A stretch of DNA of 64,000 nt from positions 30,662 through 94,661 of the forward strand of contig NZ_LMBZ01000008.1 in NCBI RefSeq assembly GCF_001439635.1. Direction: 5' to 3'. Positions 17,740-25,783 of the stretch are shown piece by piece. Made by a program: the position numbers and the translations under genes. A model generated the notes under the pieces. That model worked only from the letters and a program-made list of their open reading frames with translations. It made no database searches and was not told the DNA's origin. The stretch's first letter is position 1, and each line of letters starts with the position of its first letter. Origin of the DNA: Solibacillus cecembensis. Lineage in GTDB: Bacteria > Bacillota > Bacilli > Bacillales_A > Planococcaceae.

Positions 17740-17768
17740 ATTTACGCAATATTTACTCAACATTTACG
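17740..17768. promoter_or_regulatory. Three direct repeats (ATTTACG/T) with 11-bp period, candidate operator
   Basis: ATTTACG at 17740, ATTTACT at 17751 and ATTTACG at 17762 are spaced exactly one helical turn apart in the divergent region between regulator and phosphonate operon. A possible -10 (TATACT) for the operon lies at 17801-17806. The array would sit just upstream of the -35 position, where an activator could bind. This is an inference. Confidence 0.55.
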
Positions 17769-17835
17769 AAAACATCCTCATTAACTTTACAATGCAATTT
17801 TATACTGAAGTTAATTCAAGAGGGTGGTGGCATAA

Positions 17836-18588
17836 GTGCTTGAGCTTCAGCAAATAAAGAAAAGCTTTGGAACGAAAGATGTTCTCAAAGATATCAATTT
17901 AACATTATCAAGAGGACAAATCATGTCACTTCTAGGACCGAGTGGTTGTGGGAAAACAACATTATTAAATATTATTTTAGGTTTAGAGCAGCAAACAAGC
18001 GGAAAGATTATTTGGGATGGTGAAGACATTAGTCAGAAACCAATGCAAGAACGAGGTTTTAATATTGTGTTTCAAGATTTCGCCTTATTTCCACATTTAA
18101 ATGCATACGACAATATTATTTATGGATTGCGTAATCAAAAGAAAGGCATTGATGAAAAAAGTGTCCAAGAATATATTAAGTTTTTAGAGCTTAGTCCTCA
18201 TTTGAATAAAAAAGTACATGAGTTATCAGGGGGACAAAAGCAGCGTGTTTCCATTGCACGAACACTTGTCATGCAACCAGATATTTTACTAATGGATGAG
18301 CCATTAAGTGCGCTGGATGGCGTTATTAAAGAAACGATTAAAGAGCGTATTCAATCGATTTCGAGGGAATTTAATTTAACGACAATTATTGTTACGCATG
18401 ATCCAGAAGAGGCATTAACATTATCGGATCAAGTGGTTATTTTAAATGATGGGCATATCGCACAATGTGGCAGTCCGGTGGAAATTGTAAATGCACCGGC
18501 AAATGAATTTATTGAAAACTTTATACTTCAGCAACTGCGTATTAAGCGTCAAAATATATATCGCTTATTTGGTGAACAGCATGATTAA
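17836..18588 (+). CDS. ABC importer ATP-binding protein, 2-aminoethylphosphonate uptake (PhnT-like)
   Basis: 250 residues from GTG 17836, with AGGGTGGTGG just upstream. Walker A is GPSGCGKTT, the signature is LSGGQKQR, Walker B is DILLMDEPLSALD, and the switch His is in IVTHDPEEAL. It powers import through the permease whose gene overlaps its end by eight bases. The phosphonate assignment comes from its operon with a substrate-binding lipoprotein, phnW and phnX. Confidence 0.9.
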   Translation: MLELQQIKKSFGTKDVLKDINLTLSRGQIMSLLGPSGCGKTTLLNIILGLEQQTSGKIIWDGEDISQKPMQERGFNIVFQDFALFPHLNAYDNIIYGLRNQKKGIDEKSVQEYIKFLELSPHLNKKVHELSGGQKQRVSIARTLVMQPDILLMDEPLSALDGVIKETIKERIQSISREFNLTTIIVTHDPEEALTLSDQVVILNDGHIAQCGSPVEIVNAPANEFIENFILQQLRIKRQNIYRLFGEQHD

Positions 18589-20200
18589 AACAACGATGCT
18601 AATGCGCGGTATGGGATTTCTGCTGTTAGCTACCTTTGTATTCCTTTTAGCATTGCCTCTAGGGGCAGTCGTTTTGAAATCATTTGAAGGAGTTGATGGC
18701 TGGACACTACATAACTATGAACAAGCTTTATCAAGCGGAGTATTAAAAGAGGTCTTCTTCAATAGTGTGTGGGTATCAACAATTGCAGCGGTCATTACAA
18801 CAGTGCTGGCATTCCTATTAGCCTATACGATTCATTTTACAAATGTTGCAAAGCCAATTAAAAAAATTATTCGACTCGGTGTTACATTGCCGATGCTTCT
18901 ACCAACGATTACTTATGGCTTTGTATTGATTTATGCATTTGGGAATCAAGGAATATTCAGCCGCCTATTTGGCCAGCCACTTTTTACAATTTACGGCTTT
19001 AACGGTTTAGTTATTGGTTATGTTTTGTACACTTTGCCAGCCGCGTTTTTACTTATGCATAATGCGATGCAGTATATGGATCACCGATTTATTATTGTGT
19101 CGCACCTTATGCATGATGGCAAATGGCGCCGATTTTACCATACGATTTTACGTCCAATGCTAAGTCCAATCGGTGGTGCCTTTATTTTAGCATTCATCTT
19201 AAGTTTCACGGATTACGGGATACCTGCTTCAGTTGGTGGCACATATGACGTCATTGCCACGACGCTTTATCAAACGATGCTTGGCTCGATTCCAAACTTC
19301 TCGCAAGGTGCCGTTATTTCGATTGTCATGCTAGCACCAGCAGTTCTTGGAATGATTACTATGGGTATTTTGGAAAGAGGTAATGTGTCGTATAAATCTG
19401 TTTCACAGCAAGTAGCTTTTGCTTCGAAAACAAAAACGGTGTTATTTGGTTCAGGCAGCGTGATTGTAGTTATTGCTTTATTGGCTGTTTTTACACCACT
19501 TATTATCGTACCGTTTACGACAGCATATCCATTTGATTTTGGCTTCACATTGACACATTTCCAAGCAGTCATTCAAATGCCAGAGTTGATGAATGTCTAT
19601 AAAAATTCATTGCTGGTTGCAGTATGTACGGCACTTGTTGGGGTAGTTATTGCTTTTATTGCGGGCTTACTGAGTGCGCGTACGAATTTAAAAAGTCGTA
19701 AAGCATTTGATGTCATTGCGATGGTTACGAATGCAGTACCAGGTATGGTTTTAGGTTTAGGATACTTATTTTTCTTTAATAATAGTAGTTTAAAAGGCAC
19801 ATTTTTCATTATTATTGCCTATGCAATTATGCATTTCTTTACAACACCGTTCTTAATGGTGAAAAATGCATTGCAAAAAATGGACCCATCTTGGGAAGTA
19901 ACGGGCGCTTTGCTACGTGATAGTTGGCTGCAAACAGTTTACCGGGTCATCTTGCCGAATGTCAAAAGAACATTAGTTGAAGTGTTTAGTTATTACTTTA
20001 TTAACGCAATGGTAACGGTGAGTGGTGTTATTTTCCTAGTGACAACACATACGGTTTTAGTTTCAACCAAAATTAAAGAATTGCAGCATTTCTCAAAGTT
20101 CAATGAAATTTTTATTCTTTCTCTGTTTATTTTAGTAACAAATATTGTTGTAAAAATAATTTGTGAGTTTTATCTAAATCGACAATCGAAAAGGGGTTAA
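18581..20200 (+). CDS. Two-domain ABC permease, 2-aminoethylphosphonate uptake
   Basis: 539 residues with about 12 membrane helices. There are two binding-protein-dependent permease domains in one chain, each with an EAA-like loop contacting the ATPase: first the region HLMHDGKWRRFYHTILRPML, then VTGALLRDSWLQTVYRVILP. This fused form replaces the two separate permeases of some phosphonate systems. The in-frame ATG at 18581 overlaps the end of the ATPase gene, indicating coupled translation; frame upstream of it reads through the ATPase gene and is not used. Confidence 0.9.
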   Translation: MIKTTMLMRGMGFLLLATFVFLLALPLGAVVLKSFEGVDGWTLHNYEQALSSGVLKEVFFNSVWVSTIAAVITTVLAFLLAYTIHFTNVAKPIKKIIRLGVTLPMLLPTITYGFVLIYAFGNQGIFSRLFGQPLFTIYGFNGLVIGYVLYTLPAAFLLMHNAMQYMDHRFIIVSHLMHDGKWRRFYHTILRPMLSPIGGAFILAFILSFTDYGIPASVGGTYDVIATTLYQTMLGSIPNFSQGAVISIVMLAPAVLGMITMGILERGNVSYKSVSQQVAFASKTKTVLFGSGSVIVVIALLAVFTPLIIVPFTTAYPFDFGFTLTHFQAVIQMPELMNVYKNSLLVAVCTALVGVVIAFIAGLLSARTNLKSRKAFDVIAMVTNAVPGMVLGLGYLFFFNNSSLKGTFFIIIAYAIMHFFTTPFLMVKNALQKMDPSWEVTGALLRDSWLQTVYRVILPNVKRTLVEVFSYYFINAMVTVSGVIFLVTTHTVLVSTKIKELQHFSKFNEIFILSLFILVTNIVVKIICEFYLNRQSKRG

Positions 20201-20204
20201 GGAA

Positions 20205-21188
20205 ATGAATAAAAAAGCAATGGGATTTTTAGCGGTAGCAAGTTCAGCGGTGGTATTGGCAGCTTGTGGGAATGGTAGTGCAAGTTCGAATGACCAAGTA
20301 ATTATTTATTCAAATGCGGATGATGAAGCGATTGAAGTCATGCAAAATACACTAAATGATAAAGGCTTTAAAGGGGAGTATATTATTCAATCTGTCGGCA
20401 CATCAGAGCTTGGTGGAAAGCTTTTAGCTGAAGGGAAAAAGATTGAGGCGGATATTGTAACGATGGCATCTTATTATATCGATAGCGCGGATGCACAGCA
20501 TGATATGTTTATTGATTTAACGTCCTCAAAAGCATTGATTGATGAAACGTCGAATATCCAATTGCCGATTTTAGGGAATGTCGGTTCGATTTTTGTTAAT
20601 ACAGAAATGCTTGTACAAAAAGGGTTAGACACACCAACATCTTTAAAAGATTTAACGGATCCGCAATATAAAGATTTAATTTCGATTCCAAACATTATGG
20701 ATTCTTCTACCGGATGGCTACTTGTACAAGCGGTTATTGCTGAATACGGAGAAAAAGAAGGGCAACAAATTTTAGCTGATTTAATTGGAAATGTGGGGCC
20801 GCATTTAGAAAGCTCAGGGTCTGGTCCAATTAAAAAAGTGAAAACGGGTGAAGTACCAATTGGGTTTGGCTTACGTGCACAAGCGCTTGATGCAAAGGAG
20901 GAAGGCTTACCTATTGATTATATTGATCCAATCGAAGGCAATTACTCGTTAGCGGAATCGGTTGCGGTAATTGATAAGGAAGATGATGAAAAAGAAAAGA
21001 AAGCCCAAGAAATTGCTATAACAATTGCCAATGAAGCACGTGAACAATTACTTGTGCAATATCCAGTAGCTTTATATGAAGGTGAAAATGTAGCCAATGA
21101 GCCTGCTTACTTAAAGAAATGGACATCGACATTAACAGTCGAGTTATTACAACAACATCAAGCGATCTTTAACGCTGCGAAACAATAG
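20205..21188 (+). CDS. Substrate-binding lipoprotein, 2-aminoethylphosphonate uptake (PhnS-like)
   Basis: 327 residues. The N-terminal signal with lipobox (VVLAAC) predicts a diacylglyceryl anchor on Cys21. The mature protein begins QVIIYSNADDEAIEVMQN, typical of iron/phosphonate-type binding proteins, and contains SSGSGPIKKVKTGEVPIGFG. It captures the substrate outside the membrane and delivers it to the fused permease. It lies four bases after the permease gene and ten bases before phnW. Confidence 0.9.
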   Translation: MNKKAMGFLAVASSAVVLAACGNGSASSNDQVIIYSNADDEAIEVMQNTLNDKGFKGEYIIQSVGTSELGGKLLAEGKKIEADIVTMASYYIDSADAQHDMFIDLTSSKALIDETSNIQLPILGNVGSIFVNTEMLVQKGLDTPTSLKDLTDPQYKDLISIPNIMDSSTGWLLVQAVIAEYGEKEGQQILADLIGNVGPHLESSGSGPIKKVKTGEVPIGFGLRAQALDAKEEGLPIDYIDPIEGNYSLAESVAVIDKEDDEKEKKAQEIAITIANEAREQLLVQYPVALYEGENVANEPAYLKKWTSTLTVELLQQHQAIFNAAKQ

Positions 21189-21198
21189 GGGGATCATT

Positions 21199-22290
21199 AT
21201 GAATCGATACAAATTATTAACACCAGGACCGTTAACAACAACAAATACTGTACGTAATGTGATGAATGAAGACCGCTGCACATGGGATGACGAATATAAA
21301 GAAATTACACAAACCATTCGTAAACAATTACTGCAAATTGCAGGTGTAACTGAAGAAAAATATACAGCTGTATTAATGCAAGGTAGTGGAAGCTTTGTTG
21401 TAGAAGCCGTACTAACAACAGCAGTTCGCTCAAGAGATAAAGTGTTATTCATTACAAATGGTGCTTACGGTGAGCGCATGGTGCAAATGGCAAATGCAAT
21501 TGGCATCCAGCATACTCAGTACGAAACACCGTATGGAGAAGCGGTGAATGCATCTGATATTGAATCTCTATTACAACAAGATCCAGCAATTACGCACGTA
21601 GCGATGGTGCATTGTGAAACGACAACGGGCATTTTAAACCCGATTGAAGAAGTGATTGCCGTTGCAAAACAACATAATAAACAAGTGATTATTGATGCAA
21701 TGAGTAGTTTCGGTGGTGTCCCAATTAATGTTGCAGCATTACAAATTGATTATTTAGTTAGTAGTGCGAATAAGTGCATTCAAGGTGTACCTGGTTTCGG
21801 CTTTGTCGTTGCAAATATTGACCGTCTATCAGCATGCAAAGGGATAGCTCGAAGTGTATCACTCGATTTATACGATCAGTGGCAAGCGATGAAAGTAGAT
21901 GGCAAATGGCGTTTTACATCACCGACACATGTGGTAGCTGCATTTGCACAGGCTTTAGTTGAATTAGAAGAAGAAGGTGGAGTAGCAGCTCGCTTTACTC
22001 GTTATGCTTCAAGTAACGCTTATTTACGCAAAGAAATGCAGGCGATAGGCTTTAAGTCGTATATTGATGAAGCACATCAGTCACCTATTATTACATCTTA
22101 CTTTTATCCGCATCAAAACTTTGATTTTGTAGCCTTTTATGAAGCGATTAAGCAAAAAGGATTCGTTTTATATCCTGGGAAATTAACGGATGCCAATACA
22201 TTCCGTATTGGTAATATTGGGGATATTCATCTGTCAGATATGGAGCAATTAGTAAGAGCAATTAAAGAATATATGGGGGTGCAAGTATAA
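21199..22290 (+). CDS. phnW: 2-Aminoethylphosphonate:pyruvate transaminase
   Basis: 363 residues, the usual length. PhnW transfers the amino group of 2-aminoethylphosphonate to pyruvate, giving phosphonoacetaldehyde and alanine. The class V aminotransferase fold shows LLTPGPLTTT at the start, the PLP-phosphate region MQGSGSFVVEA, Asp166 of VIIDAMSSFGG, and the Schiff-base Lys192 in SSANKCIQGVPGFGFV. GGGGGATC lies before the ATG. Its stop overlaps the ATG of phnX (TAATG). Confidence 0.95.
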   Translation: MNRYKLLTPGPLTTTNTVRNVMNEDRCTWDDEYKEITQTIRKQLLQIAGVTEEKYTAVLMQGSGSFVVEAVLTTAVRSRDKVLFITNGAYGERMVQMANAIGIQHTQYETPYGEAVNASDIESLLQQDPAITHVAMVHCETTTGILNPIEEVIAVAKQHNKQVIIDAMSSFGGVPINVAALQIDYLVSSANKCIQGVPGFGFVVANIDRLSACKGIARSVSLDLYDQWQAMKVDGKWRFTSPTHVVAAFAQALVELEEEGGVAARFTRYASSNAYLRKEMQAIGFKSYIDEAHQSPIITSYFYPHQNFDFVAFYEAIKQKGFVLYPGKLTDANTFRIGNIGDIHLSDMEQLVRAIKEYMGVQV

Positions 22291-23105
22291 TGACAACAAA
22301 AATCGAAGGTGTTATTTTTGACTGGGCTGGAACAACGGTAGATTTCGGATGCTTTGCGCCTGTAAATGTATTTTTAGAAATTTTTAAGAATGCTGATGTT
22401 GAGGTAACGTTAGAAGAAGCGCGCGAGCCAATGGGCATGTTAAAAATTGACCATATCCGTGCGATGCTACAAATGCCTCGTATCAATGCGAAATGGCAAG
22501 ATGTATATGGAAATCCATTTAACGAAGAAGATGTGAATCGATTATATGCGCAATTTGAAGAGCAGTTAATGATTTCACTTGCTGAATATACAACACCAAT
22601 CCAAGGAGTTTTAGAAACGGTAGAATGGTTGCGCGCGAATAATATTAAAATTGGTTCAACTACAGGATATACAAAAGAGATGATGATGGTTGTTGTGCCA
22701 GAAGCGAAGAAAAAAGGCTATTCACCAGATTATCTTGTTACACCAACTGATTTAGATAATATCGGACGTCCATATCCGTATATGATTTTTGAAAATATGC
22801 GTCAACTGCAATTAAGCCATGTAAAACATATTGTCAAAGTAGGAGATACAGCTTCCGACATGAAAGAGGCGCTACATGCTGGTGTGTGGGCAGTAGGTGT
22901 TCTTGTTGGGAGCTCAGAAATGGGTGTGAGTGAAGAGGAATATCAACAGCTAACAATAGAGCAGAAACAACAGCTAATTGAAAAAACACGTTTGAAGTTT
23001 GAATCATACGGTGCACATTATACAATTGAAACAATGCAACAATTACCACAAATTATTGGGGAAATTGAAGCAAGCTTAGAACAAACGATTTCATATAGCA
23101 AATAA
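22290..23105 (+). CDS. phnX: Phosphonoacetaldehyde hydrolase (phosphonatase)
   Basis: 271 residues. It cleaves the carbon-phosphorus bond of phosphonoacetaldehyde to acetaldehyde and phosphate. As in the HAD superfamily, the nucleophile is Asp11 in GVIFDWAGTTVDFG. The Schiff-base Lys of phosphonatases is Lys52 in PMGMLKIDHIRAML. Later HAD motifs are GSTTGYTKEMM and VKVGDTASDMKEALHAG. Last gene of the operon, followed by a terminator. Together with phnW it lets the cell use 2-aminoethylphosphonate as phosphorus, nitrogen and carbon source. Confidence 0.95.
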   Translation: MTTKIEGVIFDWAGTTVDFGCFAPVNVFLEIFKNADVEVTLEEAREPMGMLKIDHIRAMLQMPRINAKWQDVYGNPFNEEDVNRLYAQFEEQLMISLAEYTTPIQGVLETVEWLRANNIKIGSTTGYTKEMMMVVVPEAKKKGYSPDYLVTPTDLDNIGRPYPYMIFENMRQLQLSHVKHIVKVGDTASDMKEALHAGVWAVGVLVGSSEMGVSEEEYQQLTIEQKQQLIEKTRLKFESYGAHYTIETMQQLPQIIGEIEASLEQTISYSK

Positions 23106-23112
23106 AAACAGT

Positions 23113-23165
23113 ATTAGGCTACTTGATTTCCATGTTAGATGGGAGTGAAGTGGTCTAATTTTTTT
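23113..23165 (+). terminator. Terminator of the phosphonate operon
   Basis: ATTAGGCTACTT and AAGTGGTCTAAT pair (10 of 12 plus G-U) around a 23-base loop and run into seven T. Confidence 0.75.
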
Positions 23166-23189
23166 CGATTGTTTCCCTATTTCAAAAGG

Positions 23190-23229
23190 AAAAAGGTACT
23201 TCCAGTTCAGCTTTGAACAGGAAGTACCT
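23190..23229 (-). terminator. Strong hairpin, probable terminator of the YfhD-like gene
   Basis: AGGTACTTCC and GGAAGTACCT are a perfect 10-base pair; inside, GTTCA/TGAAC extends the stem. The adjoining A-rich plus-strand tract gives a T-rich tail for minus-strand transcripts. Confidence 0.75.
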
Positions 23230-23286
23230 CATTAGATGGAATGAAGAAGTTTTATTGCGCACATTAAATGTGTAAGCGAAAATTTC

Positions 23287-23445
23287 CTATTTCTTATGGG
23301 GAGTTTTAAAAGCCAATTTTTTAAGATCTGCTAACTCTTGAGCAAACTCCTCTCGCACTTTATTTGGGGCAATTTTCTGGTTTTTCGGTGTTTGGGGTAA
23401 GGAACCTTTGTTGCTGCTTTGACCTTGTTTATTGTCTCTTCCCAT
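23287..23445 (-). CDS. YfhD-like small protein (52 aa)
   Basis: From ATG 23445 the frame encodes MGRDNKQGQSSNKGSLPQTP, then KVREEFAQELADLKK. The SLPQTPKN and EFxxELAD pattern resembles the small YfhD family found in spore-forming Bacilli, whose function is unknown. Excellent AAGGAGAGA ribosome binding site at the right spacing, and a strong hairpin follows the gene on the same strand, so it is very likely real. Family assignment is moderate. Confidence 0.7.
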   Translation of the reverse strand: MGRDNKQGQSSNKGSLPQTPKNQKIAPNKVREEFAQELADLKKLAFKTPHKK

Positions 23446-23612
23446 GAAATATCTCTCCTTTCAATTTGAATCCTTCTTAATATGGCTTGGAATTCTTTTT
23501 TTAATCATGGAAATTAAACCTTTCCTTTTGGAGGATTTTTGCCCTTACCGTTGTTATATTTATATTAAATAAAATTAAAAATGTACATCACCGATTAAAG
23601 GGTTCGGTTGCT

Positions 23613-24326
23613 TTAGTATTTCGTTGGTCCATAAATGGGTCTGTTCACAGGATTCAATTTAAACTCAATCGATTTATCTTGATACATTTTACCACGGTAT
23701 TCATAAGTAATAATGACATCCCCTATGACCGTTCCTTGTGTTATTAGAGCAGCTGATTCGACTATAAGTTGATTATTAATCACTCTATAATGAATGATGC
23801 TTTCAAAAGATATATCATCGGATAAATATGACGATTCTATAAATGAGGTATCGTATTTAAACACATCACCGTTCAACACAAGTTCAGCATTTTCAGGGGT
23901 TATTTTCGTTTTTATGTTTTTTTTAATAATTGCTATAGGATTATCGATAAGAACTTCAGTTAATCCATATTCCTCTCGATAATCAAAAACATGTACTTCT
24001 TCAACATGTAATTCAGTTCCAGTCCAAAGAGTTAAAATTACGATTAATTCCTTATTCCCATCACCATTTAGATCCTCATAAAAGAGTTGTGGTTTGTACG
24101 TAGGATTGGTATCGTTTATCCAAAATAATTCGGTAAAAATCCACCCCTTAAAATCAATTTTAAAATCACGATATAAGCCATCATCTTTCTTAGCGTATAG
24201 TACGATATTCTCTTTAGGTACTTCTGCAATCAAGTCGTATCCTTTATCTTTACCCTTTGCACTAATAATACTGATTGGGACAACAAATGAAGCAAACATG
24301 AACAAAACAATCACATATTTTTTCAT
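23613..24326 (-). CDS. Secreted protein of unknown function with FG-GAP/VCBS-like segment
   Basis: 237 residues from ATG 24326 (GAGGTG six bases upstream; the GTG at 24335 falls in that site). A signal peptide (VIVLFMFASFVVPISIISAKG) predicts export. The segment LFYEDLNGDGNKELIVIL has the DxNxDGxxE pattern of calcium-binding FG-GAP/VCBS-type repeats, but only one copy is seen. The remainder is beta-rich with no recognised family. No operon partner is evident. Confidence 0.75.
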   Translation of the reverse strand: MKKYVIVLFMFASFVVPISIISAKGKDKGYDLIAEVPKENIVLYAKKDDGLYRDFKIDFKGWIFTELFWINDTNPTYKPQLFYEDLNGDGNKELIVILTLWTGTELHVEEVHVFDYREEYGLTEVLIDNPIAIIKKNIKTKITPENAELVLNGDVFKYDTSFIESSYLSDDISFESIIHYRVINNQLIVESAALITQGTVIGDVIITYEYRGKMYQDKSIEFKLNPVNRPIYGPTKY

Positions 24327-24372
24327 CAAAATCACCTCATTTTAATGTTCCCCAGAATGATTTCTTATATCA

Positions 24373-24416
24373 CTAAAAAAGACTGAATGATTTATTCTTC
24401 AGTCCTCTTTTTTGTC
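24373..24416. terminator. Bidirectional terminator
   Basis: GACTGAA and TTCAGTC arms are flanked by AAAAAA on the left and CTCTTTTTT on the right. It overlaps the end of the small gene at 24399-24590. Confidence 0.75.
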
Positions 24417-24590
24417 AATATTGTATTTTTCTTTAAGAAATTTATCAAATTCCATTTCCCTTTTTCGCCTTTTACTTTCCATTTCTTTTACGGAATGTTC
24501 GATTTTTTGTTCCAATGTCCGATTATTTCTCCTTTCAAGTTTTCGATTCATGTAATAACGATACTTTGCCCAATTCATCTTATCCCCCAT
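24399..24590 (-). CDS. Small, highly charged hypothetical protein (63 aa)
   Basis: A lysine/arginine/glutamate-rich, predicted helical protein (MGDKMNWAKYRYYMNRKLER, then EQKIEHSVKEMESKRRKREM). GGAGG is six bases upstream of the ATG. Overlaps the end of the next upstream gene by 11 bases, so the two are probably cotranslated. No family is recognised. Composition like a small phage or plasmid gene, but no other phage genes are near. Confidence 0.6.
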   Translation of the reverse strand: MGDKMNWAKYRYYMNRKLERRNNRTLEQKIEHSVKEMESKRRKREMEFDKFLKEKYNIDKKED

Positions 24591-24768
24591 TATCTTCCTC
24601 CCCGTATTTTCTTCTAATTCTTTTTAATTCTTCCCTTGCATCCTCCAACATACCGTCACTACCATATTTATCGAAAACTTCAGCTGCCTTTCTCCAGCTT
24701 GTTTCTTCAATTCCATTACTTCTATAGTTCGGATTATTCATAACAGATAAGTGATTTTTCCTTTTCAA
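24580..24768 (-). CDS. Small hypothetical protein (62 aa)
   Basis: An acidic and basic helical protein (EETSWRKAAEVFDKYGSDGM, then LEDAREELKRIRRKYGEED). The likely start is TTG 24768 with GGGAG about 11 bases before it. An ATG closer to that site is in another frame and soon hits a stop; ATG 24741 is the alternative. First of a two-gene unit with 24399-24590. Function unknown. Confidence 0.55.
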   Translation of the reverse strand: MKRKNHLSVMNNPNYRSNGIEETSWRKAAEVFDKYGSDGMLEDAREELKRIRRKYGEEDNGG

Positions 24769-25044
24769 CCATAATCACTCTCCCTTTACTAATTATATGC
24801 CGTTTAAAATCCTTCAGGACCATCCCTATAACGTTTTTATTTATCCCTATAAAGGTATCGTTTTACACACTTCGATTAACTCCATTTGTTGTACGGTGTT
24901 CTGTATGTACCATAATAGGAATATACAAAAAGGCATCTATCCTAAAGATAAACGTGACTTTGCTTCGTTTTCTTTCTTCCTTTTATGCGGATTTACAACG
25001 TTAAGAGAAAAAGTTACCAAACGACGCTTTGGGGGCTTTTTTTC

Positions 25045-25073
25045 CTTCAACTAACGGAGCAGGTTAGTTGAAG
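25045..25073. repeat. Perfect 11-base inverted repeat
   Basis: CTTCAACTAAC and GTTAGTTGAAG around GGAGCAG. The left arm and loop (TTCAACTAACGG) recur at 26689-26700 just after rsiV. It may be part of a dispersed palindromic repeat family. There is no T run after it on the plus strand. Confidence 0.6.
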
Positions 25074-25204
25074 AAGAACGACTTTTTGTGAAGAGGTAAA
25101 ATTTTATTGACATTAGAAAGTTTACTTATTTTGTTGTTAATCTTTTACCATCAGTAACGTAATAAAAGAAGATTAATTAAATTATTTTAATTTTATTTGT
25201 GTTA

Positions 25205-25231
25205 GAAAACTTTTTAGGTTAGCTCTCCGTC
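25205..25231 (+). promoter_or_regulatory. Candidate ECF (SigV-type) autoregulatory promoter
   Basis: GAAAAC at 25205-25210 and CGTC at 25228-25231 are 17 bases apart, close to the TGAAAC/CGTC pattern used by SigV and related ECF factors, about 55 bases upstream of the sigV start. Confidence 0.45.
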
Positions 25232-25286
25232 AAACTTAAAGAGTGCACTTATTATGAATTTTCACCTTAAGGAGAAGTTGTAAAAG

Positions 25287-25781
25287 ATGGATAAAACAGA
25301 TTTAGGGACAAACATCGCAGATTTTGTGATGCAGAATAAAGAAAAGTACTACAGACTGGCTTACCAATATGTACAAAATAGGGAAGATGCACTTGATGTG
25401 GTGCATGATGCGATTAATAAAGCGTTCTCTAATAAGAATTCATTAAAAAATCCTGAGTATATCAGAACATGGTTCTATCGAATTGTGGTGAATACGGCTC
25501 TTGACCTGCTTCGGAAACAGAAAAAACTTATGGTTATAGATGACGAGGTACTAGCTAACTTAGATACAGGAATGGTGGATAATTATGAAAATGTTGATTT
25601 AAATACAGCAATCAATGCGTTACCCGAGCAGTACCGTAGCGTGATTATACTTCGATACATCGAAGACTTCAAACTAGGTGAAATTGCTGAGATCTTAAAT
25701 GAAAATATCAATACAGTTAAAACAAGGTTGTACAAAGCGTTACAAATATTACGCATCGATATGATTGAGGAGAATTATTAA
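25287..25781 (+). CDS. sigV: ECF sigma factor SigV
   Basis: 164 residues, the length of Bacillus SigV. Region 2 is REDALDVVHDAINKAFS and YIRTWFYRIVVNTALDLLR; region 4 is LPEQYRSVIILRYIEDFKLG followed by EIAEILNENINTVKTRLYKA. SigV directs transcription of cell-envelope protection genes, including lysozyme resistance. The assignment rests mainly on the next gene being a clear RsiV homologue. Preceded by AAGGAG and a candidate self-recognised promoter. Confidence 0.87.
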   Translation: MDKTDLGTNIADFVMQNKEKYYRLAYQYVQNREDALDVVHDAINKAFSNKNSLKNPEYIRTWFYRIVVNTALDLLRKQKKLMVIDDEVLANLDTGMVDNYENVDLNTAINALPEQYRSVIILRYIEDFKLGEIAEILNENINTVKTRLYKALQILRIDMIEENY

Positions 25782-25783
25782 TA

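Larger units (their letters stand above)
24769..25286. other. Intergenic region upstream of sigV
   Basis: About 520 bases. It holds an 11-base perfect inverted repeat (25045-25073), a possible ECF promoter (25205-25231) and the sigV ribosome binding site (AAGGAG near 25269). An 85-codon plus-strand frame at 24797 has no ribosome binding site or protein-like composition and was not called. Confidence 0.5.

Noticed and set aside
24797..25054. 85-codon plus-strand frame upstream of sigV
   Set aside because: No ribosome binding site, odd composition, and it runs into an inverted repeat.
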